In this document: one piece after another, positions 5,551 through 13,861 of the stretch
Layout of the letters: each line of letters begins with the position of its first letter
How positions within the stretch are numbered: the stretch's first letter is position 1
NCBI GenBank assembly: GCA_902782965.1
Contig: CACZPG010000011.1
Span: 1-16,344 of the forward strand
Length of the DNA stretch: 16,344 nt
Direction of reading: 5' to 3'
From: an uncultured Lachnospiraceae bacterium
Lineage (GTDB): Bacteria; Bacillota; Clostridia; Lachnospirales; Lachnospiraceae
Translations under genes and position numbers: made by a program
Notes under the pieces: generated by a model
What the model was told of the DNA's origin: nothing
Seen by the model: the letters and a program-made list of their open reading frames with translations, nothing else
Database searches by the model: none

Positions 5551-7689
5551 TTATTTTTCCTCTTTCCAGTTTTCCCACTTCATACCCTTGGCCATGGTAA
5601 ATGCTTTAGTCTCATCCATAGGCATTGGTTTTCCGAAGTAATACCCCTGAGCCTTCTCACATCCTATACTCTTCAGGAACTCATAATGTTCCTCCGTCTC
5701 AACACCTTCACAAAGAGGAATCAGCGACATTCCTCTTGCGCCTTCAATTATATAATTCATAAGCTTTCCGGTCTTCGGATTATGGTCATAACTTCTGAGA
5801 AAGACCATATCCAGCTTAAGTACATCGAAAGAATATTCAACAAGCGTATTAAGCGATGAATATCCGCTTCCGAAATCATCCAGCCATATCTGATAACCAA
5901 GCTTACGCATTTTATCGCACTGTTCCTTGATGTGTCCGAAATTATCATTAAGTACACTCTCTGTAATCTCCAGATCGATCATATTGATCGGCACATCATA
6001 TTTCTTTCTGGTTTCCTCCACTATGCTGAAAATATCACAGAGTTCAAAATCCAGTCTCGAGAAATTAATCGAGGCAGGAACTATCGGATCACCATTCTCT
6101 ATAACCCTGCGATAGTCCTTACATACTCTTTCGACCACATAAGTATCAATCTTATGAATGAGATGGAATTTCTCCAAGGTATCTATAAAGTCACCGGGTG
6201 ACAGAATTCCGAAGGATGGATCCACCCATCTGACAAGAGCTTCATAGCCACAGATTTCACCGGTCTTAACCCTTATGACCGGCTGATAGAATACCTTAAT
6301 ATATTCCTTCTCGATGGCCTCATCTATATGATCTATTACATACTGCTGTTTTCTCAGTTTATCCCTGAGAAGTTCATCATAAACGCTATAGAATACATCG
6401 TGTCTGTTCTTGATACTGTTACATGCCAGACGTGCATGATCACAGGCCAGACCAATCTCAGTCATCCTGTCATCCATGTAATATATTCCGGCCTTAATTC
6501 GAACTCTCTTCTGAAGATCCTCTGAAGTAAGTATTCTCTTATAAACTTCTTCGGTACACTGAAGTACGGTTTCACGATCATTTGTTGAACATACAACGAA
6601 ATGGTCATCCGAGAATCTTGCAGCTATTGCATCCTTGAAAACAGTCTTGATAGTTTTGGCAAGATCACAGAGCAGTTCGTCGCCAAGCCTGAAACCATTT
6701 CTCTCATTGAAGAGTTTGAAATTCGGAATATCGAAATGAATTATGGATATATCCTTTCTTCTTCCCGTTGGTGAAGAAAGAAGCATCTGAACACTCTGAT
6801 AGAAGAAGGACATATTGAAGAGTCCCGTAAGCGGATCAGTTTCCTGATTCATCGACAGGATTTCTGCCTCTGCATAGGAATTCCTGTTTCTGTTCAGGTA
6901 TTCATTCTGATCTACATCCACTATAAAAACATAGAAATAACTCTTGCCGTTAATTCCATGAAGCAGATGTCCGAAATCCTCTATATATCTGACCTCGCCC
7001 TGTTTGGTTATTATCCTGTATCTGACATAGTCATGACGCTTCTCCCCAAACATGGTCTGCGCCTGAATCTGATTCTGTATCTTATGAAGATCATCCGGAT
7101 GAACCATTCCATTGAAAGAATTACCGGTATATTCCCTGAATTCCTCCAGAGTTTCACATCCATAAAGCCGGATTACATTTTCTTCGGCAAAAAGAATCTC
7201 ATCATTATTTCCATTTTCATAAATTAAGAATCCACCGGGAAGTCCTACAGGAATATGGCCTTCCAGATATTTCTTAAGATGTATGCAGAGATATTCATAC
7301 CTCTGTTTCTTCTCCTCACTTGAGAAATGCACCTCTCTGGATTGTTCGGGATTATTCTCATAATCCAGAACCTCATCCCCGAACTGTTCACTGGTAAGAT
7401 CAAACACTGCATCACCGACCACATTGTAACAATGATAATTACCACCCGGCCGCTTTATTCCATACACCTTACCGCCAAAAATATCCTGTACCAGAAATGC
7501 AGTAATTGAACACTGACCAAGAGTGATATTCTCTTCACTCCATTCTTCCCTGAGTCTGGGTGCACAGGTATATTCACACCATACTTTTCTTAATGCATCA
7601 TACAGATCCTGAGGAGTTTCTATTCCTTTATAAGCATTTGAAACCGCAGGAACAACTGCGTTTTCCCATCCATAAAACCTATACCCCAT
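5551..7689 (-). CDS. YunG-PAS-GGDEF(degenerate)-EAL protein: probable c-di-GMP phosphodiesterase
   Basis: 712 residues, no membrane segment. Domains in order: a YunG-like domain (about 24-110; GQCSITAFLVQD at 58-69, HCYN at 86-89, FDLTSEQF at 96-103), a PAS fold (about 148-263, with MVHPDD), GGDEF (about 282-438) and EAL (about 450-700). The GGDEF motif reads SDDHF (360-364), so diguanylate cyclase activity is unlikely, though GTP binding may remain. The EAL domain keeps every catalytic residue of the family with the right spacing: E483 in EAL, N542, E574, E577 in ITES, D604-D605 in DDFGSGYSSL, K625, E661 in EGVETE and Q681. It should therefore cleave c-di-GMP to pGpG, tuned by the two N-terminal sensory domains. 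Start: the ATG at 7689 has GGAGG at 7696-7700; an in-frame TTG at 7725 has none and lies next to the predicted transcription start. The ligand of YunG is unknown; Bacillus yunG belongs to the PucR purine-utilisation regulon. Confidence 0.92.
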   Translation of the reverse strand: MGYRFYGWENAVVPAVSNAYKGIETPQDLYDALRKVWCEYTCAPRLREEWSEENITLGQCSITAFLVQDIFGGKVYGIKRPGGNYHCYNVVGDAVFDLTSEQFGDEVLDYENNPEQSREVHFSSEEKKQRYEYLCIHLKKYLEGHIPVGLPGGFLIYENGNNDEILFAEENVIRLYGCETLEEFREYTGNSFNGMVHPDDLHKIQNQIQAQTMFGEKRHDYVRYRIITKQGEVRYIEDFGHLLHGINGKSYFYVFIVDVDQNEYLNRNRNSYAEAEILSMNQETDPLTGLFNMSFFYQSVQMLLSSPTGRRKDISIIHFDIPNFKLFNERNGFRLGDELLCDLAKTIKTVFKDAIAARFSDDHFVVCSTNDRETVLQCTEEVYKRILTSEDLQKRVRIKAGIYYMDDRMTEIGLACDHARLACNSIKNRHDVFYSVYDELLRDKLRKQQYVIDHIDEAIEKEYIKVFYQPVIRVKTGEICGYEALVRWVDPSFGILSPGDFIDTLEKFHLIHKIDTYVVERVCKDYRRVIENGDPIVPASINFSRLDFELCDIFSIVEETRKKYDVPINMIDLEITESVLNDNFGHIKEQCDKMRKLGYQIWLDDFGSGYSSLNTLVEYSFDVLKLDMVFLRSYDHNPKTGKLMNYIIEGARGMSLIPLCEGVETEEHYEFLKSIGCEKAQGYYFGKPMPMDETKAFTMAKGMKWENWKEEK

Positions 7690-7695
7690 ACTAAT

Positions 7696-7700
7696 CCTCC
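7696..7700 (-). promoter_or_regulatory. Strong Shine-Dalgarno site fixing the start at 7689
   Basis: GGAGG, six bases before ATG 7689. This places the start 12 codons after the longest open reading, which would begin at a TTG with no ribosome binding site. Confidence 0.85.
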
Positions 7701-7736
7701 AAGATGAGAATCCCTTTTTTGACAACCATAAATTGT

Positions 7737-7765
7737 ATTATACTATATTTTTCAAATTATGTCGC
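7737..7765 (-). promoter_or_regulatory. Sigma-A type promoter of the YunG-EAL / Hsp70-GrpE unit
   Basis: A perfect -10 TATAAT (7737-7742) preceded by G and A/T-rich DNA, a 17-base spacer, and a weaker -35 GCGACA (7760-7765; 4 of 6 matches to TTGACA). The predicted transcription start is near 7730, giving a leader of about 40 bases before the ATG at 7689. It lies directly behind the terminator of the previous unit. Confidence 0.75.
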
Positions 7766-7798
7766 AGTTTTTACTCATAAAAGAGATAATCCCTCTTC

Positions 7799-7856
7799 AA
7801 AAAAACTGTCACCGGTCATAATCAGTCAGTTGTTATGATTGATTATGACTGGTGAC
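7799..7856 (-). terminator. Intrinsic terminator of the HD-GYP / DHH unit
   Basis: Two 17-base arms (7808-7824 and 7840-7856; GTCACC...AATCA) pair except at one position, with a 15-base loop. On the minus strand the stem is followed by AG and seven T (7799-7805). The opposite side has no U-tract in the plus direction, so it acts for minus-strand transcripts. It ends the transcript 35 bases after the DHH gene. Confidence 0.9.
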
Positions 7857-7890
7857 AAAAATCATCTAAATGTTTCTACTAGCTTCCACC

Positions 7891-8826
7891 TTATACAGGA
7901 ATCTTGCCGTTTAATTTATCAATTATGATTGGAAGTTCATCATCAATCTTATCATTATCAAGCTGGCAGGTTCCTGCATTAGCATGTCCGCCACCGCCAT
8001 AGGACAGGCAGAGCTCACCGATATTGAAATCAGAGCTTCTGTTAATTATAGATTTACCAATCATAACTGCCGTATTCTGTTTCTTGAAGCCCCAGGCTAC
8101 ATGAACAGAAAGCTCAGTCTCAGGCCACATAGCATAAACCATAAATCTGTTTCCGGCATAGATTGTCTCTTCATTTCTGAGATCTATTACAGCAACCTTA
8201 TCATGAATCTTAGTTATATTCTTAAGCTGCTCCTTGAAGAGTTCCTGCTGTTCGAAGTACAGATCAACTCTTTCCTTAACATCCGGAAGCTGAAGAACAT
8301 CATCAATAGTATGATCAACACAGTAATCAATGAGTTCCATCATCAGATCATAATTGGATATTCTGAAATCATGGAAACGGCCGAGACCGGTACGGGCATC
8401 CATCAGGAAATTCATGAGAACCCAGCCATCAGGATTAAGAATCTCATCCTTTGTAAAATCAGCGCTGTCGCCCTTATCTACCGCAAGCATTATCTCATCG
8501 GATACTCTGGTAAATCTTTCTTTACCACCATAATAATCATAGACAACTCTTGCTGCCGACTTGGCATTACCATCTATAATATATTTACCTTCATAATCTT
8601 CCTTCTTATTTCTGATAAGCTCACTTTCATGATGATCGAAAGCAAGGCCCACTCTCTTATCAAATGGAAGGTTTGTGGTAATATCATTTTCGGATAATTC
8701 AATCTTCCCATCCTGAACATCCTTAGGGTGAACAAATTTGATATCACCTATGATGTCCATTTCTCTAAGGAGCATCGCACATACAAGTCCATCAAAATCA
8801 CTTCTTGTAACAAGTCTCTTTTTCAT
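7891..8826 (-). CDS. DHH/DHHA1 family phosphoesterase (exopolyphosphatase-related)
   Basis: 311 residues, cytoplasmic. DHH enzymes are metal-dependent hydrolases that include NrnA-type oligoribonucleases, c-di-AMP phosphodiesterases and inorganic pyrophosphatases. Seen: motif I as SDFDG (9-13, giving D10 and D12), DHH motif FDHHESE (63-69), a third metal-site segment DKGDSADF (117-124), and the DHHA1 substrate motif GGGGHANAGT (277-286). These are the expected metal and substrate residues, so it is probably active. Motif I lacks the usual His. The start at 8826 (MKKRLVTRSDFDGL) fits the family N-terminus and has GGGGG about 11 bases upstream; an in-frame TTG six codons earlier has no ribosome binding site. 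It follows the HD-GYP gene by 55 bases with no promoter seen and is followed by a strong terminator, so the two form one unit. The substrate is not evident from sequence. pGpG or other short nucleotides are possible. Confidence 0.85.
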   Translation of the reverse strand: MKKRLVTRSDFDGLVCAMLLREMDIIGDIKFVHPKDVQDGKIELSENDITTNLPFDKRVGLAFDHHESELIRNKKEDYEGKYIIDGNAKSAARVVYDYYGGKERFTRVSDEIMLAVDKGDSADFTKDEILNPDGWVLMNFLMDARTGLGRFHDFRISNYDLMMELIDYCVDHTIDDVLQLPDVKERVDLYFEQQELFKEQLKNITKIHDKVAVIDLRNEETIYAGNRFMVYAMWPETELSVHVAWGFKKQNTAVMIGKSIINRSSDFNIGELCLSYGGGGHANAGTCQLDNDKIDDELPIIIDKLNGKIPV

Positions 8827-8881
8827 AGTTTTATATACCCCCAACTATTAAATAATAGATAAATAAAATTGTCTATGGTTA

Positions 8882-10393
8882 TCAGAATAAAGAATCAATA
8901 TCAGTAACTGCATCTGATTCCGGACTATTGAAAACATCCGGTTCCGGTTCTGGTGCCGGTTCCTGAACAACTTCCGATGCAACTTCCTGCGCAGGTTCCG
9001 TCGCAACTTCCGGTTCTGGTTCCGGTGCAGCATTCATAGTGAATCCTTCTCCAAAAGTCTCAGCCTGTTCACTATCAGTTTCAGCTACGATTTCAGTATC
9101 GGAAGCTTCCGGAGCACTATACTCAGCTTCTTCTGCTTCTTCCTCTTCTTCTTCGGCATCAACAACTGCAGCGAAGTATCTGGCACCTTCCTTGGTAACC
9201 TCATTATCACGGATACTGTAAATATTGTCATAATTATTTATGAGCATATCTACTATATATCCGGACATTGCTCCGTCTTCAACATTATCACGAAGAGTCT
9301 TGATAACCTCTTCCTTTGACATACCTTTACGGTAAGCTCTGATCTCAGCTACCGCCGAGAATATATCTGCGATGGCAATGATACGGGCTCCCATAGGAAT
9401 ATCGTCAGCCTTTAATCTGAAAGGATATCCATATCCGTTCAGTTTCTCATGATGGAGTGATGCCCATCTTCCTATCTGCTCGAAGCCTGTTATATCCTTC
9501 AGCAGCAGATTCGTATAATAAGCATATTCCTTAACTATATTAAACTCAGCATCTGTCAGCTTATCGTTCTTCTCAAGTACACTCTTCGGCACCTTAAGCT
9601 TTCCGATATCATGCAGATAACCTGCAACCATCATCATCTTACATTCATCTTCAGACATACCCATTATCTCAGCAAGTCTTACAGCTGTAGCTGCAACACC
9701 TGACGAATGCATTGCCGTATATGAACTTCTGAAATCAATAATACGTGACATTAATCGAGCCATCAGAATAGCCTGATCCAAAGTCACTTCATTTGAATCC
9801 GAGAAATAGGAGAAGCATATTTCAGGCTGATGAAGAACCTCCATCCATACATATTCCTTCTCAGCAAATCTGAGGAACGCCTCAACTACTGTATTACTGA
9901 ATTCCTCTCCTGCCAGATCGGATACTGAATCACAGATATCAGCCATCTGGTTCAGAGCTGCATCCTTAGGATCCAGCATAGCCGCAACCATGTCGGACAG
10001 ATCTATAATCTCAGCGAAATCTTCGTACTTCTCAACATTAAAGAGAGTATTATCTGTCTCAATCTCAGGATCTGCAACTCTCATTATCTCGCAAACCGGT
10101 TTGAGATCCGGAACATCACCAATGATACCAAGTCCGGCCCCCGCCAGTTCCTTGAAAGTATATCTCTTCTGATCAGGTTTTCTCTCAGGCATAAGAACTA
10201 TTCCTGCGTCATACAGAATGCTGGCATACAGAAGTTCCTTCCTGTCTTCGTCGCTATAATCCATCTCACCGGCAATATTATAAGCCAGATAAACTACTCT
10301 TTGATGGAGATGATCTGTCTCCGGACGAAGTAGATCCATCGCCTGGGCAAAGCTTCGAGCGATATCCCTCAAATTAGTAAATTTCTTTTCCAT
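8882..10393 (-). CDS. HD-GYP-type protein with degenerate N-terminal HD repeat and acidic C-terminal tail
   Basis: 503 residues, no membrane segment. Residues about 28-65 look like a decayed HD half (HQRV at 30-33, YD at 61-62 where HD should be). Residues about 225-385 are an HD-GYP domain: H229, HDIGK (261-265), HHEKLNGYGYP (314-324) and IADIFSA (341-347). HD-GYP proteins normally hydrolyse c-di-GMP. Here the His of the usual KxHPxxG element is Tyr290 (KEYAYYT), so one metal ligand is missing and activity may be reduced, altered or absent. From about 412 on the chain is a disordered acidic tail: EEEEEEAEEAE (414-424), then EPEPE/EPAPEPEPD repeats, ending DIDSLF. The start at 10393 has AGGAGG upstream. 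A consensus promoter precedes it and the DHH gene follows in the same unit. A role in turnover or sensing of a cyclic dinucleotide is inferred. Confidence 0.85.
   Translation of the reverse strand: MEKKFTNLRDIARSFAQAMDLLRPETDHLHQRVVYLAYNIAGEMDYSDEDRKELLYASILYDAGIVLMPERKPDQKRYTFKELAGAGLGIIGDVPDLKPVCEIMRVADPEIETDNTLFNVEKYEDFAEIIDLSDMVAAMLDPKDAALNQMADICDSVSDLAGEEFSNTVVEAFLRFAEKEYVWMEVLHQPEICFSYFSDSNEVTLDQAILMARLMSRIIDFRSSYTAMHSSGVAATAVRLAEIMGMSEDECKMMMVAGYLHDIGKLKVPKSVLEKNDKLTDAEFNIVKEYAYYTNLLLKDITGFEQIGRWASLHHEKLNGYGYPFRLKADDIPMGARIIAIADIFSAVAEIRAYRKGMSKEEVIKTLRDNVEDGAMSGYIVDMLINNYDNIYSIRDNEVTKEGARYFAAVVDAEEEEEEAEEAEYSAPEASDTEIVAETDSEQAETFGEGFTMNAAPEPEPEVATEPAQEVASEVVQEPAPEPEPDVFNSPESDAVTDIDSLF
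8938..9030 (-). repeat. Low-complexity Pro/Glu-Ala coding repeat in the HD-GYP tail
   Basis: Repeated GGTTCC/GGTTCT-type hexamers on the plus strand encode EPEPE-, EPAQE- and EPAPEPEPD-like units on the minus strand (about residues 454-486). Such repeats can change copy number by slippage and vary the tail length between strains. Confidence 0.65.
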
Positions 10394-10453
10394 CGTAACC
10401 TCCTAACTTACCCTCACTATATATTTAATTTCGTTAGCACACCCAATACGTAA

Positions 10454-10482
10454 ATTTTACTATAAAAAATCATAAGTGTCAA
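10454..10482 (-). promoter_or_regulatory. Consensus sigma-A promoter of the HD-GYP / DHH unit
   Basis: -35 TTGACA (10477-10482, perfect), a 17-base spacer, and -10 TAAAAT (10454-10459, 5 of 6). The leader of about 50 bases ends in AGGAGG before ATG 10393. This is the best promoter in the window. I found no clear terminator for the upstream lipoprotein gene, so some readthrough is possible. Confidence 0.88.
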
Positions 10483-10530
10483 AAGAGAAAAACCGTTCAA
10501 ATCTCATATTAAAAACCGTATTTAATCAAA

Positions 10531-12126
10531 TCATTCATACAAATAGTTAACCTTGTATACATGCATAGTATCGCCTGTTTTTCCATACAAATAGTATTCA
10601 GATGAGTATGTTGCATCAAACGTATAATCTATAAGCTGATTACCGTTAAAAACCTCATATACACCTATTTTATTATCGTTTATGTCACTTACCAGACCAG
10701 GAATATCAGCAATCGCACTGGGGTTATTAAGTTTTAGTGAGTAAGCTTTATCAGCTATAACAAAATATTCTTCATTTTCATTTGAATAGCAAACATTACT
10801 GCCATACCCAACATTCTCTATCAAAACGCCAGCCGGTCCTATCAGATCATAACTATCTCCTTTTTTTCCTTTAAAGTACGAGTCACAATCACTCGAAGTA
10901 ATAGTTATACTATCATAGCCTTCTGCTATAGTATCTCCGTTTGTATTTATTAATGCACTTTTTCCATCATTCTTTTTAACAACAAAAATTCCATTATGTT
11001 CGCTATATATACTTTCGGCATCAATATCACTAAAACTAATTATTTTGTTCCCATCTATATCATATATACTCTTATCTTCATCCGACACACACACAAAATA
11101 ACCATTATCAGTATAAATAGATGAAAAATAATTAATACCCTCTAATGTTGCATGTTTACTACCGCTTCCATCATAAACATCATATGTCTCTTCTTCCTGA
11201 TTGTTCATTATATAATAATTGCTTCCAATGACATCTGGTTTTTCCGCAACTACAGTACCTGATTCATCATATATTCTGGTAACATTATCCTCATCAGATT
11301 TTATTACGATGTAATCTCCACAACCATCAATACATCCCAATATTTTGTCTTCAGATTTAAGATCTCCAACAAATGATCCTTTTTCTGTATCATAAAACCT
11401 GGCGTAACCTTTATACATCTCATCGCCTTCTGATACATTAAAGGAAATAAAGTCATCCGTTGTATATATGTAGCATTCTTCTTTATCTTCGGTTTTTTCT
11501 GTCACGTATGCTACCTTCAGATACCTTCCTGTATCATCATTTGAATTATCATATTCTACCCATTTAATAACATCTGCCTCACACGGAATTATTATATTAC
11601 CATTTATATCGATAACTCCGGTTGAATTGATATCTTTTTTATTTCGTACTTCATATAAACCTTTACCAAGATATTCAAAAGCATAGTATGTTCCCTCAAT
11701 AGGTTTACCATCCCATGTATACAACTTGTAACCATCCCCATCCTCTGAATAGAAAATATCATGCTCATAACCGAGAGTCCCAGAAATACCAAAAGAAGAA
11801 ATCTCTTCAAGTTCTACTCCGTTAAGAGTTCCTGATGGTATCGGAAGGTTAGTATCTATAGCGCTTGTACTACCTGATTCATTATCATCAGCTTTCACAT
11901 CTTTTTCCGATTCATCATTTGTATTCGATGATGAATCCTGCTCCGTGGATGAATCATCTGATTCCTCATTTGATTTATCTTCAGATTTCTTATCAGCAGA
12001 CTCTTCAATTAAAGATTTAAATTCCTCAATTTTTTCTCCACTCGGAACACCACATGCTGTTGTACCCAACATCATTATGGTTAAAAGCGTAATAGCACTG
12101 ATTCTTTTACAATTTCTTTTTTTCAT
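10531..12126 (-). CDS. Secreted lipoprotein with WG-repeat-like beta-propeller segments
   Basis: 531 residues from the ATG at 12126. This start has GGGAGA eight bases upstream; an ATG eight codons earlier would give an atypical leader with the same site inside it. Seen: a signal peptide with basic start KKRNCKR and a hydrophobic core, a lipobox-like TTAC (Cys25), and a Ser/Asp/Glu/Asn-rich linker to about residue 90. The remainder is beta-rich, with units resembling WG repeats: YTWDGKPIEGTYYAFEYLG (about 136-154), TGVIDINGNIIIPCEAD (169-185), YDIDGNKIISFSDI and ALINTNGDTIAEGYD. No catalytic motif is seen. It is last in a run of four similarly oriented secreted-protein genes, 67 bases after the metalloprotease gene. 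Its function is unknown; binding or scaffolding at the cell surface would fit the fold. Base composition is more A+T-rich than the genes to its left. Confidence 0.82.
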   Translation of the reverse strand: MKKRNCKRISAITLLTIMMLGTTACGVPSGEKIEEFKSLIEESADKKSEDKSNEESDDSSTEQDSSSNTNDESEKDVKADDNESGSTSAIDTNLPIPSGTLNGVELEEISSFGISGTLGYEHDIFYSEDGDGYKLYTWDGKPIEGTYYAFEYLGKGLYEVRNKKDINSTGVIDINGNIIIPCEADVIKWVEYDNSNDDTGRYLKVAYVTEKTEDKEECYIYTTDDFISFNVSEGDEMYKGYARFYDTEKGSFVGDLKSEDKILGCIDGCGDYIVIKSDEDNVTRIYDESGTVVAEKPDVIGSNYYIMNNQEEETYDVYDGSGSKHATLEGINYFSSIYTDNGYFVCVSDEDKSIYDIDGNKIISFSDIDAESIYSEHNGIFVVKKNDGKSALINTNGDTIAEGYDSITITSSDCDSYFKGKKGDSYDLIGPAGVLIENVGYGSNVCYSNENEEYFVIADKAYSLKLNNPSAIADIPGLVSDINDNKIGVYEVFNGNQLIDYTFDATYSSEYYLYGKTGDTMHVYKVNYLYE

Positions 12127-12193
12127 AGTATATTCTCCCAATATAAGCATATTTTTATGTCCATTAATATTTTAAATCAGAAAAATCTATTTC

Positions 12194-13810
12194 TTACCTA
12201 TAAACAGGATCTGAAACTGGTTTAAAATTCTCATCAAGACCAACGTATACAAGACCTTTGTCAGCATCATCCGGAGTAGTAAATGTACCATCACTTAATG
12301 CAACTACCACACGTCCACCACCTTCAATATCAAGAGAATCACCAGATGTGTATAACATAGCCAAATGACACAAATCCATTTTGGCAGGATCAACTGCAGA
12401 AGAATTCATAGAATCCAAATAGAAATCAAGTGTCAGTTTGCTCATCCACTCCTCTGTCTGAGATTTAAAAAGAGTCGAAAAGCCTGATGGATATGTATAT
12501 TTATCATTTATTTCATTTCTAAACTCATCACTGACCGAGTCATACAAAAGCTTCGATGTATCGGGAATGACGTCCCCTGATTCTCGCCACCCCGAATGAA
12601 CATTACTGTAAACGTTATTACCTGACTTTTCATGAATATAATCTTCAAAAAGATATACAGCTCCATATGCACCAATATAAGGATCAGTCTCATAATTAAA
12701 ATTATATAGTGACTGACCTTTTCGACAAAAATCACTTATGTATAAGGCAATGTCATAGTCCAGATTATTTTTTCTTCCCGGAAATATCATTTCCTCTGCA
12801 TACGCACTCATCGACTCATTTAACCACAAGCTAATGACATTATCAGTACCTTTTTCAAGAGAATCTGTAGCACATATCAAATGTTGAAACTCATGTGCCA
12901 GAGTAGATTCTACAAATTCAAAGTTTTCTTTTATAAAATCTGAATTGATGTTGATAATGGCATGATCAGTATTTATTTTATAACCTTCAATTTGTGATTC
13001 TGATAATTCACCCGTAGCAATAAGATCCATGCCTATAAAGTAACCACCCATTCCGTCTTTAAGCGGCTGAAAAAGCATATTTATTTTGCCACCATTTTCA
13101 GTAAATCTCGCCTTCCCGAATTCATTTACATCCTTATCATATATTACTGTATCAAATACCTCTCCAAGCTTTTGGGCATCATTAATATCCACAGAACCAT
13201 CTTTATCCCAGATATAACAGTGTTCTCCTTCATATATACATTTGAACTCATATAAACTTCTTGATACCATATGAGTAGTGTCATATGCATAGAATTCATG
13301 AGTATCACCTACACTATAAACCGGATCAATACCACCTGCACGACCTCCGGCATTAATTTCTGCATCCTCTAAAATCCTGTTCCCCTGAGCCATTGATACA
13401 GGCATTTCTATATCATCTAAACCATCTGCCCGATTATCTCCTACAATAATCTGATTCCCAATACTACCAATATTCTTCATGGATGCTAAGGAATGATCTT
13501 TATTATCCATATCATAAATACCCGGATTATAAATCATCATATAAGAGGCTCCTTCTATGACCCCTGGAGAATCATCTGAAATATCAACATCCGATTCAGT
13601 ATCAGCTATACTAATCTCATCTAAATCATCATTTTCCAGTTCATCAGCCTCTATATCCTCAAGATATGTTTGGTTATCAACTTCATCATTTAATACTTCT
13701 TCCGTTGCTTGTTCTTCCACTTTTTTGTTAACGTAATCAGCAATGCCGCATCCGGTCATCAGCCCTGACACAATAATTAAACTTGTTAATACAGCTATAC
13801 TCTTCTTCAT
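12194..13810 (-). CDS. Lipoprotein zinc metalloprotease (HEXXH, M30/gluzincin-like)
   Basis: 538 residues. Seen: a signal peptide (KKS, then a hydrophobic core to about 17), lipobox MTGC with Cys21, and a very acidic linker (about 31-82). A beta-rich pre-domain follows (about 160-265). The catalytic domain has HEFQH (306-310), giving the two zinc His and the catalytic Glu, then WLNES (329-333), whose E332 is the expected third zinc ligand. The spacing and the AHEFQHLI...WLNES...AYAEE pattern resemble hyicolysin-type M30 peptidases. The C-terminal 50 residues are Gly-rich and beta-like. It should act outside the cell, anchored by lipid. The start at 13810 has AGGAGG seven bases upstream. It is flanked by lipoprotein genes on both sides (51 and 67 bases), suggesting one operon. 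The natural substrate is unknown; neighbouring surface proteins or host or feed protein are possibilities. Confidence 0.85.
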   Translation of the reverse strand: MKKSIAVLTSLIIVSGLMTGCGIADYVNKKVEEQATEEVLNDEVDNQTYLEDIEADELENDDLDEISIADTESDVDISDDSPGVIEGASYMMIYNPGIYDMDNKDHSLASMKNIGSIGNQIIVGDNRADGLDDIEMPVSMAQGNRILEDAEINAGGRAGGIDPVYSVGDTHEFYAYDTTHMVSRSLYEFKCIYEGEHCYIWDKDGSVDINDAQKLGEVFDTVIYDKDVNEFGKARFTENGGKINMLFQPLKDGMGGYFIGMDLIATGELSESQIEGYKINTDHAIININSDFIKENFEFVESTLAHEFQHLICATDSLEKGTDNVISLWLNESMSAYAEEMIFPGRKNNLDYDIALYISDFCRKGQSLYNFNYETDPYIGAYGAVYLFEDYIHEKSGNNVYSNVHSGWRESGDVIPDTSKLLYDSVSDEFRNEINDKYTYPSGFSTLFKSQTEEWMSKLTLDFYLDSMNSSAVDPAKMDLCHLAMLYTSGDSLDIEGGGRVVVALSDGTFTTPDDADKGLVYVGLDENFKPVSDPVYR

Positions 13811-13861
13811 CTATACCCCTCCTACTATATTTATATTTTTTATACAATTTTTTACATCTAA

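Noticed and set aside
6550..6840. Active diguanylate cyclase in the GGDEF domain
   Set aside because: The signature reads SDDHF rather than GGDEF/GGEEF, so the loop that positions GTP is lost.
7690..7725. TTG start 12 codons earlier for the YunG-EAL protein
   Set aside because: No ribosome binding site, and it is almost at the predicted transcription start; GGAGG precedes the ATG at 7689.
7984..8697. Long plus-strand reading frame of 237 codons
   Set aside because: It is the complement of the DHH phosphoesterase gene, whose motifs are clear; the plus-strand product has no recognisable domain or ribosome binding site.
10490..10530. Terminator after the WG-repeat lipoprotein gene
   Set aside because: Two ACGGTTTTT-like stretches are present but without a stem before them.
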